Shown here: piece by piece, positions 50,398-60,419 of the stretch
Numbering within the stretch: position 1 is the stretch's first letter
Layout: every line of letters begins with the position of its first letter
DNA from: Hydrococcus rivularis NIES-593
Lineage (GTDB): Bacteria > Cyanobacteriota > Cyanobacteriia > Cyanobacteriales > Microcystaceae
Direction: 5' to 3'
NCBI RefSeq assembly: GCF_001904635.1
Contig: NZ_MRCB01000007.1
Span: 1 to 64,000 of the forward strand
DNA length: 64,000 bases
Translations under genes and position numbers: made by a program
Notes under the pieces: model-generated
The model's input: the letters and a program-made list of their open reading frames with translations, nothing else
Database searches by the model: none
What the model was told of the DNA's origin: nothing

Positions 50398-51241
50398 GCC
50401 GTTTTCCTCTTACTCCTGCTGTGCAAAACGAGAAGATTTCTTGGTTAGTTTAACTTAATAAGTTTTAGGTGTTTAAGATGAGATTAGCTTTCTGGTTTGG
50501 CTCGACACGCTTCCTGACTTTTGTCGGAAAGGTTCGCCATCTATCGCCATCCTGCAAGACTTTGCGAGGATAACAATCTTCTGCCTTCGAGAAAATTGTA
50601 AGCCTTCCCGATTGTAGCTTTGATTACAACAAAATGGTTGGGGCTTTTGATTAAATTGCAAAAGAATAAAGCAACTTTTGCTGTGATTGAAATCTTTTCC
50701 TCGAACGCATTCATTATTCTGGCTTTCCTCAGAAAACTACCAGGTTGTAATTGCGGGTAGACTATTTTGTTTTAGTCTCGAACCCCTGATTTTATAGCTT
50801 AGCTTACAATCCTTGAAAACAGGATTGAGAGATTTTTTTCTCTCGATCGAGTTTATAGACTAACAAGCTAAGCGTAAGACGACCTAGCTGACCTTGACAC
50901 TCTCTATATAGATGAGCTAATAGCCAACAGTCCCGATCCTTAAGCGGGCGAGCTACTTTTTTTGTAGTCTCAAAATCTTCAGCTATTGTAATTAATTTCA
51001 CGTCAGAGTGCAGCTAAAACCAATAAAAAACAATTTAATTGTTTGGCTATAAATAGTACACATGTACCAGATAAGATTTTTTAAGATAACGGAATCGTTA
51101 CCTTACCTAAAGTTTAAATTTTCTGTTGAGAAGCATTGATAAATTTTGTAAAAAAATTTAGGATTTGAAGTTGAAACGTTACTCGCTATCAGATTTATAT
51201 GTAAACTAAGTAAGCGATCGCTGCCGATCTTGCAAAAGTTC
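50398..51241. other. Long leader/intergenic stretch before sigA
   Basis: 844 bases; the sigA-proximal half may include a long untranslated leader with promoter(s), as for house-keeping sigma factors. A 65-codon frame is listed separately at 50804. No repeat or RNA gene is recognised; TTTTTTTTCTCTCGATCGAG and AT-rich segments occupy 50820-51180. Confidence 0.5.
50804..51001 (-). CDS. Doubtful small open frame of 65 codons
   Basis: GTG at 51001 opens a frame starting KLITIAEDFETTKKVARPLK and containing DRDCWLLAHLYRECQGQLGR and LSLLVYKLDREKKI. The composition is protein-like, but there is no clear ribosome binding site and no recognised family. It might be a small protein or a remnant in the sigA leader. 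Confidence 0.3.
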   Translation of the reverse strand: MKLITIAEDFETTKKVARPLKDRDCWLLAHLYRECQGQLGRLTLSLLVYKLDREKKISQSCFQGL

Positions 51242-51916
51242 TTAAGGATGCTTCTGCCGCCAAAGTTCGTCGATGGTTACGAAACGATAACCTTTTTGTA
51301 AGAGACGGGGAATTAAATTAGCAGCGATCGCGCTTACGTCCTGTCCGCCACAACAACCGTCGTGCAAAACGATTATGGAGCCGTTGCCAATGTTCGCCAT
51401 AACTCGGTTGCTAGCGACAGCAATGCCGGGACGCACCCAGTCCTCTGGCACCACAGACCACATCACCGGACGATAATTGTTTTGGTGTAAAAGCTGTAGA
51501 ACTTTAGGAGTAAATAAACCGTTGGGAGGTCGAACGTCGCGGACGCGATCGCGATCGATCTGACAGGCATTGGCGATCGCGGTTTGCGTTTTCTGCAAGC
51601 TTTGTTTGAGTTCGTCTGGGGTTAGCAAAGGAAAAGAGTGATGGTGATACCCATGCAGTCCGATCCAGTGACCGCGTTGATGAATTTCTTTAGCAAGGGA
51701 GGGATTTCTGTCTACACAAACGCCCAACCAAAAAAAACTTGCCTCGATCTGGTACTCGTCTAAAACTTTTAGAAGTTGAGGAGTGTATTCGGGATGGGGA
51801 CCGTCATCGAAGGTGAGAGCAATTGTCGGTGAAGCTTCATCGCCATTCCAGAGGCAGGTAGGAAAGATCGGTTTGAGAATCCGATACAAAATCGGATAGA
51901 AAGGAGCCAATTGCAT
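51242..51916 (-). CDS. Polysaccharide deacetylase (NodB domain)
   Basis: 224 aa of carbohydrate esterase family 4. The metal site is complete: IALTFDDGPHPEYTPQLL (catalytic Asp and first ligand), HWIGLHGYHHHSFPLLTP (HxxxH), and RPPNGLFTPKVLQLL (motif 3, RxPxG). Removes N-acetyl or O-acetyl groups from a cell-wall or extracellular polysaccharide. No clear signal peptide is seen; the hydrophobic first 20 residues (LAPFYPILYRILKPIFPT) could anchor the protein. Transcribed alone, between sigA and the two tRNAs. Confidence 0.88.
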   Translation of the reverse strand: MQLAPFYPILYRILKPIFPTCLWNGDEASPTIALTFDDGPHPEYTPQLLKVLDEYQIEASFFWLGVCVDRNPSLAKEIHQRGHWIGLHGYHHHSFPLLTPDELKQSLQKTQTAIANACQIDRDRVRDVRPPNGLFTPKVLQLLHQNNYRPVMWSVVPEDWVRPGIAVASNRVMANIGNGSIIVLHDGCCGGQDVSAIAANLIPRLLQKGYRFVTIDELWRQKHP

Positions 51917-52023
51917 CAGAGCTTATTTCATCGGATGAGGCGCGATAATTCTACATCCTTATATATGCTAAATATATGCTAACAAGATAAGGGCAAGGCA
52001 TGACCCGGACAATTGACCATAGA

Positions 52024-52095
52024 AGCCCGTGACGAGGATTGAACTCGTGACCTCACCCTTACCAAGGGTGTGCTCTACCACTGAGCTACACGGGC
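52024..52095 (-). tRNA. tRNA-Thr (GGT)
   Basis: Minus strand: acceptor GCCCGTG/CACGGGC, D arm GCTC-AGTGGTA-GAGC, anticodon arm CACCC-TTGGTAA-GGGTG with anticodon GGT, T arm ACGAG-TTCAATC-CTCGT. All stems are perfect. The 3' CCA is not encoded. It follows tRNA-Tyr by 26 bases in the same orientation. Confidence 0.97.
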
Positions 52096-52121
52096 ATTTT
52101 AAGCTTTATTTAATCGTATTG

Positions 52122-52206
52122 TGGTGGGCCGGGCTGGATTTGAACCAGCGTAGGCATAGCCAGCGGATTTACAGTCCGCCCCCATTAACCACTCGGGCAC
52201 CGACCC
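52122..52206 (-). tRNA. tRNA-Tyr (GTA)
   Basis: Minus strand, class II tRNA with a long variable arm: acceptor GGGTCGG/CCGGCCC, anticodon arm GCGGA-CTGTAAA-TCCGC with anticodon GTA, variable arm GGCTATGCCTACG region, T arm GCTGG-TTCAAAT-CCAGC. The sequence after the discriminator A is CCA, so it is encoded here. Confidence 0.97.
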
Positions 52207-52503
52207 ATGAATGTCACGATTAATCATCATAGCACAACTTTCATCTCAATAAAAACTTTTTTGCCCAATCCTCAAAAATCAGGATTGTCAGCTTCGCGAT
52301 CGATGCGAGCATCTTCACTAGATTGTTTTTCCACTGGGCAACTTTAGCTTCGTTTATCCTAGAAAAATCTTGGCTTTTACAATTGTTTAATCTTGTTACT
52401 ATCCCATGATATGATGACTTCTGGCTTGGATTTAACCTTCCTCCATCATGGAAAATTAAATCTAGCAAGTTGTCCTTTTCTAATTAGCCTGTAACCGAGA
52501 AGC

Positions 52504-52947
52504 GTGACCCTTTCCCATCCATCTCTCGAATCTACGACCTTGACACAAGATCGTTCTCAAACCGATTCCCAAATGTCGGGAGCGGATAATTCAATGCAAG
52601 AATTCTACCAACTGCAACAAACCCTGTTGTTGACCACTCTTGTTTTGAGTGGGATGATTTGTGTCAGTGTCTGGATAGCTTACTCGCTTGACACAGCGCT
52701 AAATTATTTACTGGGCGCATGTGTCGGCGTGGTCTATTTAAAGCTACTTGCTAGAGATGTAGAAAGGGTGGGCAAACAGCCTGGACGAGTCGGAGTAAAA
52801 GGTCTAGCCCTTTTTGCAGCGCTAATTATCTTGGCCTGTAAGTGGCAGCAATTGCACATAGTGCCTGTTTTTCTTGGATTTCTAACTTATAAAGCCGCGA
52901 TCGTCATCTACATGCTGCAAAGCCTCGCGCAGCCAGCAAAAAAGTAG
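52504..52947 (+). CDS. atpI: ATP synthase protein I
   Basis: 147 aa, product of the first gene of the atp operon (called atp1 in cyanobacteria). Four hydrophobic segments ([73 protein letters not shown]). The protein assists c-ring assembly and is not part of the finished enzyme. The N-terminal 33 residues are hydrophilic and variable; the GTG start at 52504 could be replaced by ATG at 52573 or 52591 (shorter forms). Confidence 0.88.
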   Translation: MTLSHPSLESTTLTQDRSQTDSQMSGADNSMQEFYQLQQTLLLTTLVLSGMICVSVWIAYSLDTALNYLLGACVGVVYLKLLARDVERVGKQPGRVGVKGLALFAALIILACKWQQLHIVPVFLGFLTYKAAIVIYMLQSLAQPAKK

Positions 52948-53010
52948 ATCGATTAGCTGTTGAGGAAATTCTAGAATTGCCTGTTTTAAAAACTAGGTGA
53001 ATCTCAGCAA

Positions 53011-53766
53011 ATGACAATGTTGGACGGTTTGAGCGTTTTAAATTCTCTTCCCCTCGCCGCTTTAGAAGTTGGTAAACACTTTTATTGGGAAATTGGTAAT
53101 TTAAAAGTACACGGACAGGTGTTTCTCACTTCCTGGTTTGTAATTGCACTTCTCATTATTGCTTCGCTAGCTGCAACGCGCAACGTTCAGCGAATCCCCA
53201 GTGGCATCCAAAACCTAATGGAATACGTTCTAGAATTCTTACGAGATTTAGCCAAAAACCAACTGGGAGAAAAGGAATACCGTCCTTGGTTACCATTTAT
53301 TGGCACGCTGTTTCTCTTTATCTTCGTGTCTAATTGGTCGGGTGCATTAATTCCCTGGAAACTCATTGAGATTCCCAATAGCGAACTCGCAGCGCCGACA
53401 AATGATATCAATACAACGGTTGCCCTAGCGTTACTAACTTCTTTAGCTTATTTTTACGCAGGTTTTAGTAAAAAGGGTTTGGGATATTTTGCTAACTACG
53501 TTCAGCCGATTCCCATCCTTTTACCGATCAAAATTTTAGAAGATTTCACCAAGCCTCTATCTCTCAGTTTCCGACTTTTTGGAAACATTTTGGCAGACGA
53601 ACTGGTTGTAGCAGTACTGGTGTTTTTAGTGCCGCTATTCGTTCCCTTACCGCTGATGGGGTTGGGGTTATTTACTAGCGCAATTCAGGCATTGGTATTT
53701 GCTACCTTAGCCGGAGCCTATATTCACGAGGCAATTGAGTCTGAAGGTGAAGAAGAGCATGAGTAG
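53011..53766 (+). CDS. atpB: ATP synthase F0 subunit a
   Basis: 251 aa, five to six membrane helices. Forms the proton half-channels beside the c-ring. The essential arginine lies in [20 protein letters not shown], and [20 protein letters not shown] and [19 protein letters not shown] complete the family pattern. ATG 53011 is 64 bases after the subunit I gene. In cyanobacterial naming this is atpI; the UniProt name atpB is used here. Confidence 0.97.
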   Translation: MTMLDGLSVLNSLPLAALEVGKHFYWEIGNLKVHGQVFLTSWFVIALLIIASLAATRNVQRIPSGIQNLMEYVLEFLRDLAKNQLGEKEYRPWLPFIGTLFLFIFVSNWSGALIPWKLIEIPNSELAAPTNDINTTVALALLTSLAYFYAGFSKKGLGYFANYVQPIPILLPIKILEDFTKPLSLSFRLFGNILADELVVAVLVFLVPLFVPLPLMGLGLFTSAIQALVFATLAGAYIHEAIESEGEEEHE

Positions 53767-53979
53767 ATGATTGGTTATTAATTATTCAGTTATCAGTTAT
53801 CAGTGACAGAATACATAAGTAATTGATAATTGATAATTGGTAATAGATAACCGATCTAGAAGCTCAGTAGATGACACTTTGGGAGTAATTTAGAAGAAGT
53901 CAACATAGATTGAGTTGCTTGGGGACTTCGCGCTCCTGACAATTAACTTGACGATTTGTTTTGTAATCAAAGGAAATAA

Positions 53980-54231
<252 letters not shown>

Positions 54232-54252
54232 AAGGTTATAGGTCAAAAAGAG

Positions 54253-54369
54253 GCGGAGAGGCACCGCTAAAATGGTAGAACCGATTCTGCCATTGGGCGA
54301 TCGCAAGCGAGCTGGCGACGCGGGTAAGTTCCTCTGGAATACTTGGCGAACGTCAGCCAGCCCCTCCGC
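54253..54369 (+). ncRNA. Structured RNA element between subunit c and b' genes
   Basis: A closing stem GCGGAGAGGC/GCCCCTCCGC (54253-54262 with 54360-54369, one mismatch) encloses two further hairpins. Hairpin 1 (54271-54294): AATGG-T-AGAA with loop CCGA and TTCT-G-CCATT. Hairpin 2 starts GCTGGC (54311) and closes with GCCAGC overlapping 54356-54361, with inner ACG/CGT and AAGTTCC-TCT-GGAATACTT. Nearly every base is paired. The flanks AAAAGAGGC and GCGCCTTTT offer an alternative outer pairing and the latter resembles a weak terminator. It could set the ratio of subunit c to the other subunits by attenuation or by protecting a processed 3' end, or be a mobile palindromic unit. Confidence 0.5.
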
Positions 54370-54483
54370 AAAGTTGGCGCCTTTTAATTAGGAGAGAGTC
54401 AAAACAAGATAAAACCGAGATAAGATGATAGGTTTGACTTGTAAAAGGCTTACTTTAACTAAAATTAATGGGAACTCGCAAAT

Positions 54484-54915
54484 ATGTTTGATTTTGATGC
54501 AACTTTGCCATTTATGGCATTGCAGTTCGTAATATTGGCTGTCTTGCTCAATGCCATTTTCTATAAGCCCCTCGGCAAAGTCTTAGATGAGAGAACGGAT
54601 TATATCCGTACCACAGAAGCTGAAGCCAAGGAACGAATCGCCAAAGCCGAAGCCTTGGCAAAAGAGTACGAAACTCAAATTGCAGAAGCTCGCAAGCAAG
54701 CGCAAGAAATGATTGCGGCGGCGCAAGCAGAGGCTAAAAAAATAGCCGATAGCAAGATTGCGGAGGCTCAAAGAGAAGCTCAAGCACAAAAAGAAGAAGC
54801 TGCTCGAGAGATAGAGAAGCAAAAACAAGAAGCTCTGCGAGAGCTAGAGAAACAAGTTGATGCTCTCAGCCGCCAAATCCTAGACAAATTACTAGGACCC
54901 GAACTGGTAAGATAA
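54484..54915 (+). CDS. atpF2: ATP synthase F0 subunit b'
   Basis: 143 aa. One N-terminal membrane helix ([20 protein letters not shown]) and a long charged coiled coil ending [11 protein letters not shown]. Together with b it builds the peripheral stalk; the presence of separate b and b' is characteristic of phototrophs. Named atpG in cyanobacterial usage. ATG 54484 is preceded by TGGGAACTCGCAAAT, with no strong ribosome binding site. Confidence 0.95.
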   Translation: MFDFDATLPFMALQFVILAVLLNAIFYKPLGKVLDERTDYIRTTEAEAKERIAKAEALAKEYETQIAEARKQAQEMIAAAQAEAKKIADSKIAEAQREAQAQKEEAAREIEKQKQEALRELEKQVDALSRQILDKLLGPELVR

Positions 54916-54946
54916 CTCCTTCATCGGTTGAGTTTTAAATTTAAAC

Positions 54947-55483
54947 ATGATGAGTACAATTTTATTATTAGCAGCTACAGAAGCGGTTGAGGAAGGAGGT
55001 TTCGGTCTAAACCTAGACATATTTGAAACCAACCTCATCAACCTTGCCATTTTAGTTGGGCTTCTGGTCTATTTCGGTCGCAAAGTACTCGGGCAGATTC
55101 TCAGCGAGCGCCGCGCCAAAATCGCTCAGGCGATTCAAGAAGCCGAAGACCGCCAAAAGAAAGCGGCGGCATTACTAGCCGAGCAGCAGAAGAAATTAGC
55201 CCAAGCTCAAGCGACGGCGGAACGCATTCGCAAAGAAGCCGAACAGAGAGCCAAAGACGCTCAAGCTGCGATCGCCTCTCAAACCGAAAAAGATATTCAG
55301 CGCCTAAAAGAGATAGCAGCGCAAGATCTTACGTCCGAGCAAGAGCGCGTTATCGCCGAACTCAGACAGCGTATCGCGGCGCTGGCAATCGAGCGAGCTG
55401 AGTCTCAACTGAAAGCTCAGTTAGACGAATCTGCTCAGCAAACACTTATCGAGCGCAGTATCGCTCAATTAGGAGGTCGTTAA
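54947..55483 (+). CDS. atpF: ATP synthase F0 subunit b
   Basis: 178 aa. Signal-like start followed by the membrane segment [20 protein letters not shown], the [20 protein letters not shown] pattern and a coiled coil of about 120 residues. The stop overlaps the start of the delta gene (TAATG), so the two are translationally coupled. Start either at ATG 54947 or 54950. Confidence 0.95.
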   Translation: MMSTILLLAATEAVEEGGFGLNLDIFETNLINLAILVGLLVYFGRKVLGQILSERRAKIAQAIQEAEDRQKKAAALLAEQQKKLAQAQATAERIRKEAEQRAKDAQAAIASQTEKDIQRLKEIAAQDLTSEQERVIAELRQRIAALAIERAESQLKAQLDESAQQTLIERSIAQLGGR

Positions 55484-56037
55484 TGAAAGGAAGTGCGTTC
55501 GGGACGGAAGTCGCCGAGCCTTACGCTCAAGCTTTGATGGCTGTCGCTCAGTCTAACAATCTAACCGATCGATTTGGCGACGATATTCGCACTTTAATCG
55601 ATTTAATAGAAAGCTCCCAAGATTTAAGCGAATTTCTGGCCAATCCAGTTGTTAAAGATCCGGATAAAAAAGCGATTCTGCGACGGATTGCACGAGAGAG
55701 CCATCCCTATCTCGTTAACTTTCTCATGCTTATAGTCGATAAGCGCCGTGTTATCTTCTTAAAAAAAATTTGCGAGCAATACCTAGAACTATTGCGAAAG
55801 TTAAAAAACGCAGTTTTGGCAGAAGTTATCTCGGCAACCGAGCTAAACGAACGGCAGCGCCAAGCAGTGTCAGATAAAGTTAGAGCCTTAACAGGCGCAC
55901 AAGCAGTAGAACTAAAGACAAAAATCGATCCCGACCTCATCGGCGGCGTTATTATCAAAGTGGGTTCTCAGGTATACGATGCCAGCCTCAGAGGACAACT
56001 GCGTCGCATTAGCTATAGCCTTAGCAGCGCCACTTAA
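55483..56037 (+). CDS. atpH: ATP synthase F1 subunit delta
   Basis: 184 aa. N-terminal helical domain ([20 protein letters not shown]) that binds alpha, and the C-terminal domain [20 protein letters not shown]. Links F1 to the b/b' stalk. Called atpD in cyanobacterial naming. Starts in the stop codon of atpF. Confidence 0.95.
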   Translation: MKGSAFGTEVAEPYAQALMAVAQSNNLTDRFGDDIRTLIDLIESSQDLSEFLANPVVKDPDKKAILRRIARESHPYLVNFLMLIVDKRRVIFLKKICEQYLELLRKLKNAVLAEVISATELNERQRQAVSDKVRALTGAQAVELKTKIDPDLIGGVIIKVGSQVYDASLRGQLRRISYSLSSAT

Positions 56038-56079
56038 ATTTTTTTCTCAATCTAAAATCTAAAATCCAAAATTCAGACT

Positions 56080-57591
56080 ATGGTTAGCATCAGACCCGAC
56101 GAAATTAGCAGCATTATTCGCCAACAGATTGAAGCCTACGACAAGCAAGTCCAAGTTTCTAACATAGGAACGGTTCTTCAGGTAGGAGACGGTACGGCTC
56201 GCATTTACGGGCTAGAACAAGCAATGGCCGGAGAACTGTTAGAGTTTGAAGACGGGACGGTCGGCATCGCCCTCAACCTAGAAGAAGACAATGTAGGTGC
56301 GGTGTTGATGGGAGAAGGCTTCGGAATCCAAGAAGGTAGCACGGTAAAAGCGACTGGAAAAATCGCTCAGGTGCCCGTGGGCGAAGCCCTGATAGGACGA
56401 GTAGTAGACGCTTTAGGTCGTCCGATTGACGGCAAGGGCGCGATTAACACCAGCGAAACTCGGCTGATAGAATCGCCCGCTCCTGGGATCGTAGCTCGTA
56501 AATCCGTTTGCGAACCCTTACAGACGGGAATTACCGCCATTGACGCGATGATTCCCATCGGACGCGGACAGCGCGAATTAATCATCGGCGATCGCCAGAC
56601 TGGAAAAACATCTGTAGCCGTAGATACCATCATTAACCAGAAGAGCGAAGATGTCATTTGCGTCTACGTCGCGATCGGACAAAAAGCTTCTACTGTTGCC
56701 CAGGTCGTCGATACCCTAGCATCTAAAGGCGCAATGGACTATACCATCGTCGTTGCTGCTAACGCCAACGACCCCGCCACCTTACAATATCTCGCGCCTT
56801 ACACGGGGGCTTCGATGGCAGAATACTTCATGTACAAGGGCAAGCATACCCTAGTGATTTATGACGACCTCACCAAGCAAGCACAAGCCTATCGTCAGTT
56901 GTCACTGCTGCTGCGTCGTCCACCCGGACGGGAAGCTTATCCTGGAGACGTATTCTACCTCCACTCTCGATTACTAGAACGTGCTGCTAAGCTAAGTGAC
57001 AAACTGGGTGGCGGTAGTATGACCGCGCTGCCAATTATCGAAACTCAAGCAGGCGACGTATCTGCTTACATTCCTACTAACGTTATTTCTATTACCGACG
57101 GACAGATCTTCCTCTCTTCTGACTTGTTTAACGCTGGTTTCCGCCCCGCCATTAACGCAGGAATCTCGGTATCGCGCGTGGGGTCTGCCGCTCAAACCAA
57201 AGCAATGAAACAGGTTGCAGGTAAGCTGAAGCTAGAATTAGCTCAATTTGCCGAACTCGAAGCCTTCTCTCAGTTTGCTTCCGATTTGGATGCGGCAACT
57301 CAGGCACAATTGGCACGGGGTCAGCGCCTGCGCGAGATCCTCAAACAGCCTCAAAACTCCCCCCTAGCAGTATGGGAGCAAGTAGCGACTGTATACGCGG
57401 GTCTGAACGGCTATCTCGACGATCTGCCAATCGATAAAGTGGTTGACTTTGCCAAAGGATTGCGGGAGTATCTCAAAACCAACAAGCCCAAATACTCCGA
57501 AATTATCGGCGAGAAAAAAGCTCTGACCGAAGACGCAGAAGCCCTGCTTAAAGAAGCAATTACTGAATACAAGCAGGCTTTTGCAGCATAG
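56080..57591 (+). CDS. atpA: ATP synthase F1 subunit alpha
   Basis: 503 aa, normal length. Walker [16 protein letters not shown], the conserved arginine region [16 protein letters not shown], and the C-terminal helical domain are complete. Forms the alpha3-beta3 hexamer; the catalytic beta subunit is encoded elsewhere, as usual in cyanobacteria. ATG 56080. Confidence 0.98.
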   Translation: MVSIRPDEISSIIRQQIEAYDKQVQVSNIGTVLQVGDGTARIYGLEQAMAGELLEFEDGTVGIALNLEEDNVGAVLMGEGFGIQEGSTVKATGKIAQVPVGEALIGRVVDALGRPIDGKGAINTSETRLIESPAPGIVARKSVCEPLQTGITAIDAMIPIGRGQRELIIGDRQTGKTSVAVDTIINQKSEDVICVYVAIGQKASTVAQVVDTLASKGAMDYTIVVAANANDPATLQYLAPYTGASMAEYFMYKGKHTLVIYDDLTKQAQAYRQLSLLLRRPPGREAYPGDVFYLHSRLLERAAKLSDKLGGGSMTALPIIETQAGDVSAYIPTNVISITDGQIFLSSDLFNAGFRPAINAGISVSRVGSAAQTKAMKQVAGKLKLELAQFAELEAFSQFASDLDAATQAQLARGQRLREILKQPQNSPLAVWEQVATVYAGLNGYLDDLPIDKVVDFAKGLREYLKTNKPKYSEIIGEKKALTEDAEALLKEAITEYKQAFAA

Positions 57592-57712
57592 TTCGGCGAT
57601 TAGTTAGAAGTTATTAGTTAGTGGTTAGTGGGAATGAACGAGCAACTACTAACTAATAACCATTAACCCTTGATAACTGATTACTAATAACTAATAACTG
57701 TTTACTGAATTT
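57592..57712. repeat. Simple ATTAGTTA-type repeats between atpA and the gamma gene
   Basis: Words such as TTAGTTATTAGTTAGTGGTT on one side and CAACTACTAACTAATAACCA on the other are complementary, so the 120-base spacer can fold into a long AT-rich hairpin. No gene. Confidence 0.6.
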
Positions 57713-58660
57713 ATGGCTAATTTAAAAGCTATCCGCGATCGCATTCAGTCGGTCAAAAGTACGAAAAAAATTACAGAAGCGATGCGCCTCGTAGCAGCCG
57801 CTAAAGTCCGACGCGCCCAGGAGCAAGTCATCGCCACCCGTCCCTTTGCCGATGCCCTGACACAGGTTCTGTTTAACCTACAAAATCGACTTCGCTTTGG
57901 AGAAGTCAGTTTGCCCCTGCTGACGCAACGGGAAGTCCGTACAGTTGCCCTGCTCGTCGTTTCGGGCGATCGCGGTTTGTGCGGCGGCTACAACACCAAC
58001 GTCATTCGTCGCGCCGAACAACGCGCTCAAGAACTGAAAGCGCAGGGCGTTAACTATAAATACGTTTTGGTCGGACGCAAAGCCATTCAATACTTCCAGC
58101 GTCGCAATCAACCGATTCACGAGAAAACCTACATGGGGCTAGAGCAGATTCCCTCTGCTGCCGAAGCTTCTCAGATTGCCGACGAACTGCTATCGCTGTT
58201 TCTTTCGGAAACCGTCGATCGCGTCGAGTTAATCTATACTCGGTTCGTTTCTCTGATCAGTTCTCGCCCCATCGTCCAGACTTTACTTCCCCTGACTCCC
58301 CAAGGGTTAGAAGTTCAAGACGATGAAATTTTCCGCCTGATCACCCGTGAGGGCAGATTCCAAGTAGAACGAGAAAAAGTTTCTACGCCGAAGGTGGCTT
58401 TTTCTCAGGACATGATTTTTGAGCAAGACCCGGTGCAAATTCTGGACTCGCTCTTGCCTCTCTATTTAAATAACCAATTGCTCAGAGCGTTGCAGGAATC
58501 AGCCGCTAGCGAACTCGCAGCCCGCATGACTGCCATGAATAACGCTAGCGACAACGCCAGCGAGTTGATTAACACCTTGACTCTGTCATACAACAAAGCT
58601 CGTCAAGCAGCAATTACCCAAGAACTTCTAGAAGTTGTTGCGGGTGCAAATGCTTTGTAA
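57713..58660 (+). CDS. atpG: ATP synthase F1 subunit gamma
   Basis: 315 aa. N- and C-terminal coiled-coil segments ([20 protein letters not shown] and [20 protein letters not shown]) form the rotor shaft. The region near residues 196-235 ([20 protein letters not shown]) is the cyanobacterial insert relative to E. coli; the chloroplast regulatory cysteine pair is lacking, as expected. Named atpC in cyanobacteria. Last gene of the operon. Confidence 0.97.
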   Translation: MANLKAIRDRIQSVKSTKKITEAMRLVAAAKVRRAQEQVIATRPFADALTQVLFNLQNRLRFGEVSLPLLTQREVRTVALLVVSGDRGLCGGYNTNVIRRAEQRAQELKAQGVNYKYVLVGRKAIQYFQRRNQPIHEKTYMGLEQIPSAAEASQIADELLSLFLSETVDRVELIYTRFVSLISSRPIVQTLLPLTPQGLEVQDDEIFRLITREGRFQVEREKVSTPKVAFSQDMIFEQDPVQILDSLLPLYLNNQLLRALQESAASELAARMTAMNNASDNASELINTLTLSYNKARQAAITQELLEVVAGANAL

Positions 58661-58696
58661 TTACAGTGGTTTTCAGTAACATGCCGCTGTAAATTC

Positions 58697-59101
58697 ATGG
58701 CACAGTCGCTAAAACGAGAGTTGGGGGTACCAGGCGCGATCGCCCTGGGACTGGGTTCGATTGTCGGGGCTGGCGTGTTCGTCAGTACGGGCATTGCCGC
58801 AGGGATTGCAGGTCCGGCCGCGATCGTTTCTGTTGCGATCGCGGTTGGGGTTGCTATCTGTAATGGCTTAAACAGCGCTCAATTAGCAGCCAGCTATCCC
58901 GTTAGTGGTGGAGCTTACGAGTATGGTCTTAACCCCTGGCTCGGTTTTACGGCTGGCTGGATGTTCTTGATTGCTAAGTCTGCTTCTGCCGCTACAGCTG
59001 CTTTAGGATGTGCGGGTTACTTGCTCAATGTTTTAAGTCTCGGCGATCGCATCAAGATTAAAGACGCGATCGCGTCTTCGGTTTTAATTCCTATAAATTA
59101 A
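58697..59101 (+). pseudogene. N-terminal fragment of an APC-family permease
   Basis: 134 codons encode the first part of an amino-acid/polyamine antiporter-like permease: GAIALGLGSIVGAGVFVSTG (helix 1 with the substrate-binding GxG), SAQLAASYPVSGGAYEYGLN and NPWLGFTAGWMFLIAKSASA (helix 3). APC permeases have about 430-500 residues and twelve helices; here similarity ends at residue 131 and no continuation is seen downstream in any frame. Non-functional unless the fragment has gained a new use. Confidence 0.85.
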
Positions 59102-59166
59102 ATATGAAAGTGTGAAAGCTGCAAAGCATATCTCGTCTCTTTTGTACGTTTAGGATAGCAAAAATC

Positions 59167-59287
59167 ATATTAAATCCGGTTAAACAACCGCAATACCTAG
59201 TAGTGCGTTCGCGTAGCGGGTGCGGAGCACCTTACATCCTGCTCGCGAGCGGGACGTATGCGCTTACTAATTAAACGGATTTGATAT
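59167..59287. repeat. Family D element interrupted by a family E repeat
   Basis: The outer ends ATATTAAATCCGGTTAAACA and TTAAACGGATTTGATATC are the inverted ends of the family D element also present at 30103-30163. Between CCTA (59196-59199) and CTAATTA (59267-59273) 67 bases of family E (TAGTGCGTTCGCGTAGCGGG... with CTGCTCGCGAGCGGG) are inserted, where the shorter copy has only ATTATGG. Confidence 0.7.
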
Positions 59288-59423
59288 CACTCAAACTTCA
59301 ATGCTTCTAGAGATAGAACAATCATTTTCATCAATCGCAACCAAATCTGACTGGAGAAAGAAGATAAGATCGCTTTGTCTGGCGTACCCTAAATCATAAA
59401 AATAAAAGAGGCAAAAATATTGA

Positions 59424-60101
59424 ATGCGTATCTTACTGGTTGAAGACGATCCAGAACAACTCGAACCACTGCACGAAGCTTTATCAAAAGTCGGGCATAT
59501 CGTCGATGGCGTACGGAACGGCGAAACAGCTCGATGGCTTTTAGGCGAGAAAGACTATGACTTACTAATTCTCGATTGGATGTTACCCGATCTTAGCGGA
59601 CTAAACCTATGTCAGCAGTACCGATATTTTGGGAAAACGTCGCCCGTGCTGATTTTGACCGCTAAAGACACAATTGCAGATAAAATTAGCGGATTAGATG
59701 CCGGTGCTGACGATTATATCGTTAAACCTGTAGACTTACTCGAACTCCTAGCGCGAGTGCGAGCATTAGGAAGGCGATCGCCGAATTGGCAAGGAGATTG
59801 TCTCGGCGTTGCCGACTTGCAACTAGACGCAACCTGCCTGACAGTAGAACGCGGTCAGGCATCAGTGCGACTATCGCCCCGCGAATTTCAGTTACTAGAA
59901 TACTTTGTCCGTCACCCCCGTCAAGTATTAAGCCGCAACCAAATCGAACAAGCTTTGTGGGAATGGGGAACTGAGCCGGAAAGTAATGCTGTATCGGCTT
60001 CGATCCGGCGTTTGCGGCAGCGATTGCAGCTAGTGGATGCGGCAGAATGGATAAAAACTATTTACGGAATGGGTTATCGTTTTGACCCTTGCAATAGCTA
60101 A
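59424..60101 (+). CDS. Two-component response regulator, OmpR family
   Basis: 225 aa. Receiver domain (1-120) with the acidic pocket LVEDDPEQ, the phosphoacceptor Asp in LLILDWMLPDL, the switch Thr in VLILTAKDT and Lys in DDYIVKPVDL. The C-terminal winged helix (135-225) has SPREFQLLEYFVRHPRQVLS and SIRRLRQRLQ. Resembles the RppA/NrsR subgroup of cyanobacterial regulators. Complete, unlike its neighbours. Its cognate kinase may be the interrupted one at 60420-61847. Confidence 0.93.
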   Translation: MRILLVEDDPEQLEPLHEALSKVGHIVDGVRNGETARWLLGEKDYDLLILDWMLPDLSGLNLCQQYRYFGKTSPVLILTAKDTIADKISGLDAGADDYIVKPVDLLELLARVRALGRRSPNWQGDCLGVADLQLDATCLTVERGQASVRLSPREFQLLEYFVRHPRQVLSRNQIEQALWEWGTEPESNAVSASIRRLRQRLQLVDAAEWIKTIYGMGYRFDPCNS

Positions 60102-60201
60102 TCTCTATCTAATTAATGGCAGCGATCGCCGCCATATATCTTAGGATTGGTTAACTTGACTAAAATTTTATTTGATGGAAGGGTGTAAATAATTAACTTT
60201 A

Positions 60202-60394
60202 ATGAGGCTATATCGACTTTTTTTACTGGGCAGTCACTGTTATTGTGCTTACGTCCTGTACTTCACAGGAGAATCAATTACAGCCGCCAGCCGATCGCGA
60301 TCGGTCAAGTCAAGCTCAACAAGTGATAACTTTAGATGAAAATTTCAAACGATCGTCAAACTCATCCGAACGGCGATTAGTCTCGTCCTGGTAG
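60202..60394 (+). pseudogene. Small lipoprotein gene with a frameshift in a T run
   Basis: ATG at 60202 starts MRLYRLF, but a run of seven T (60217-60223) leads into a frame with an early stop. If one T is removed the frame continues YWAVTVIVLTSCTSQENQLQ, followed by DEN and a stop at 60392-60394, a 63-aa lipoprotein with the lipobox LTSC. So either a phase-variable T tract or a decayed gene. No family recognised. It lies between the response regulator and the kinase. Confidence 0.5.
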
Positions 60395-60419
60395 AGTGAG
60401 AGAAAAAAGAATGCATAAT

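Noticed and set aside
50473-50661. 62-codon open frame in the sigA leader
   Set aside because: Composition unlike protein and no start signal; most likely untranslated leader.
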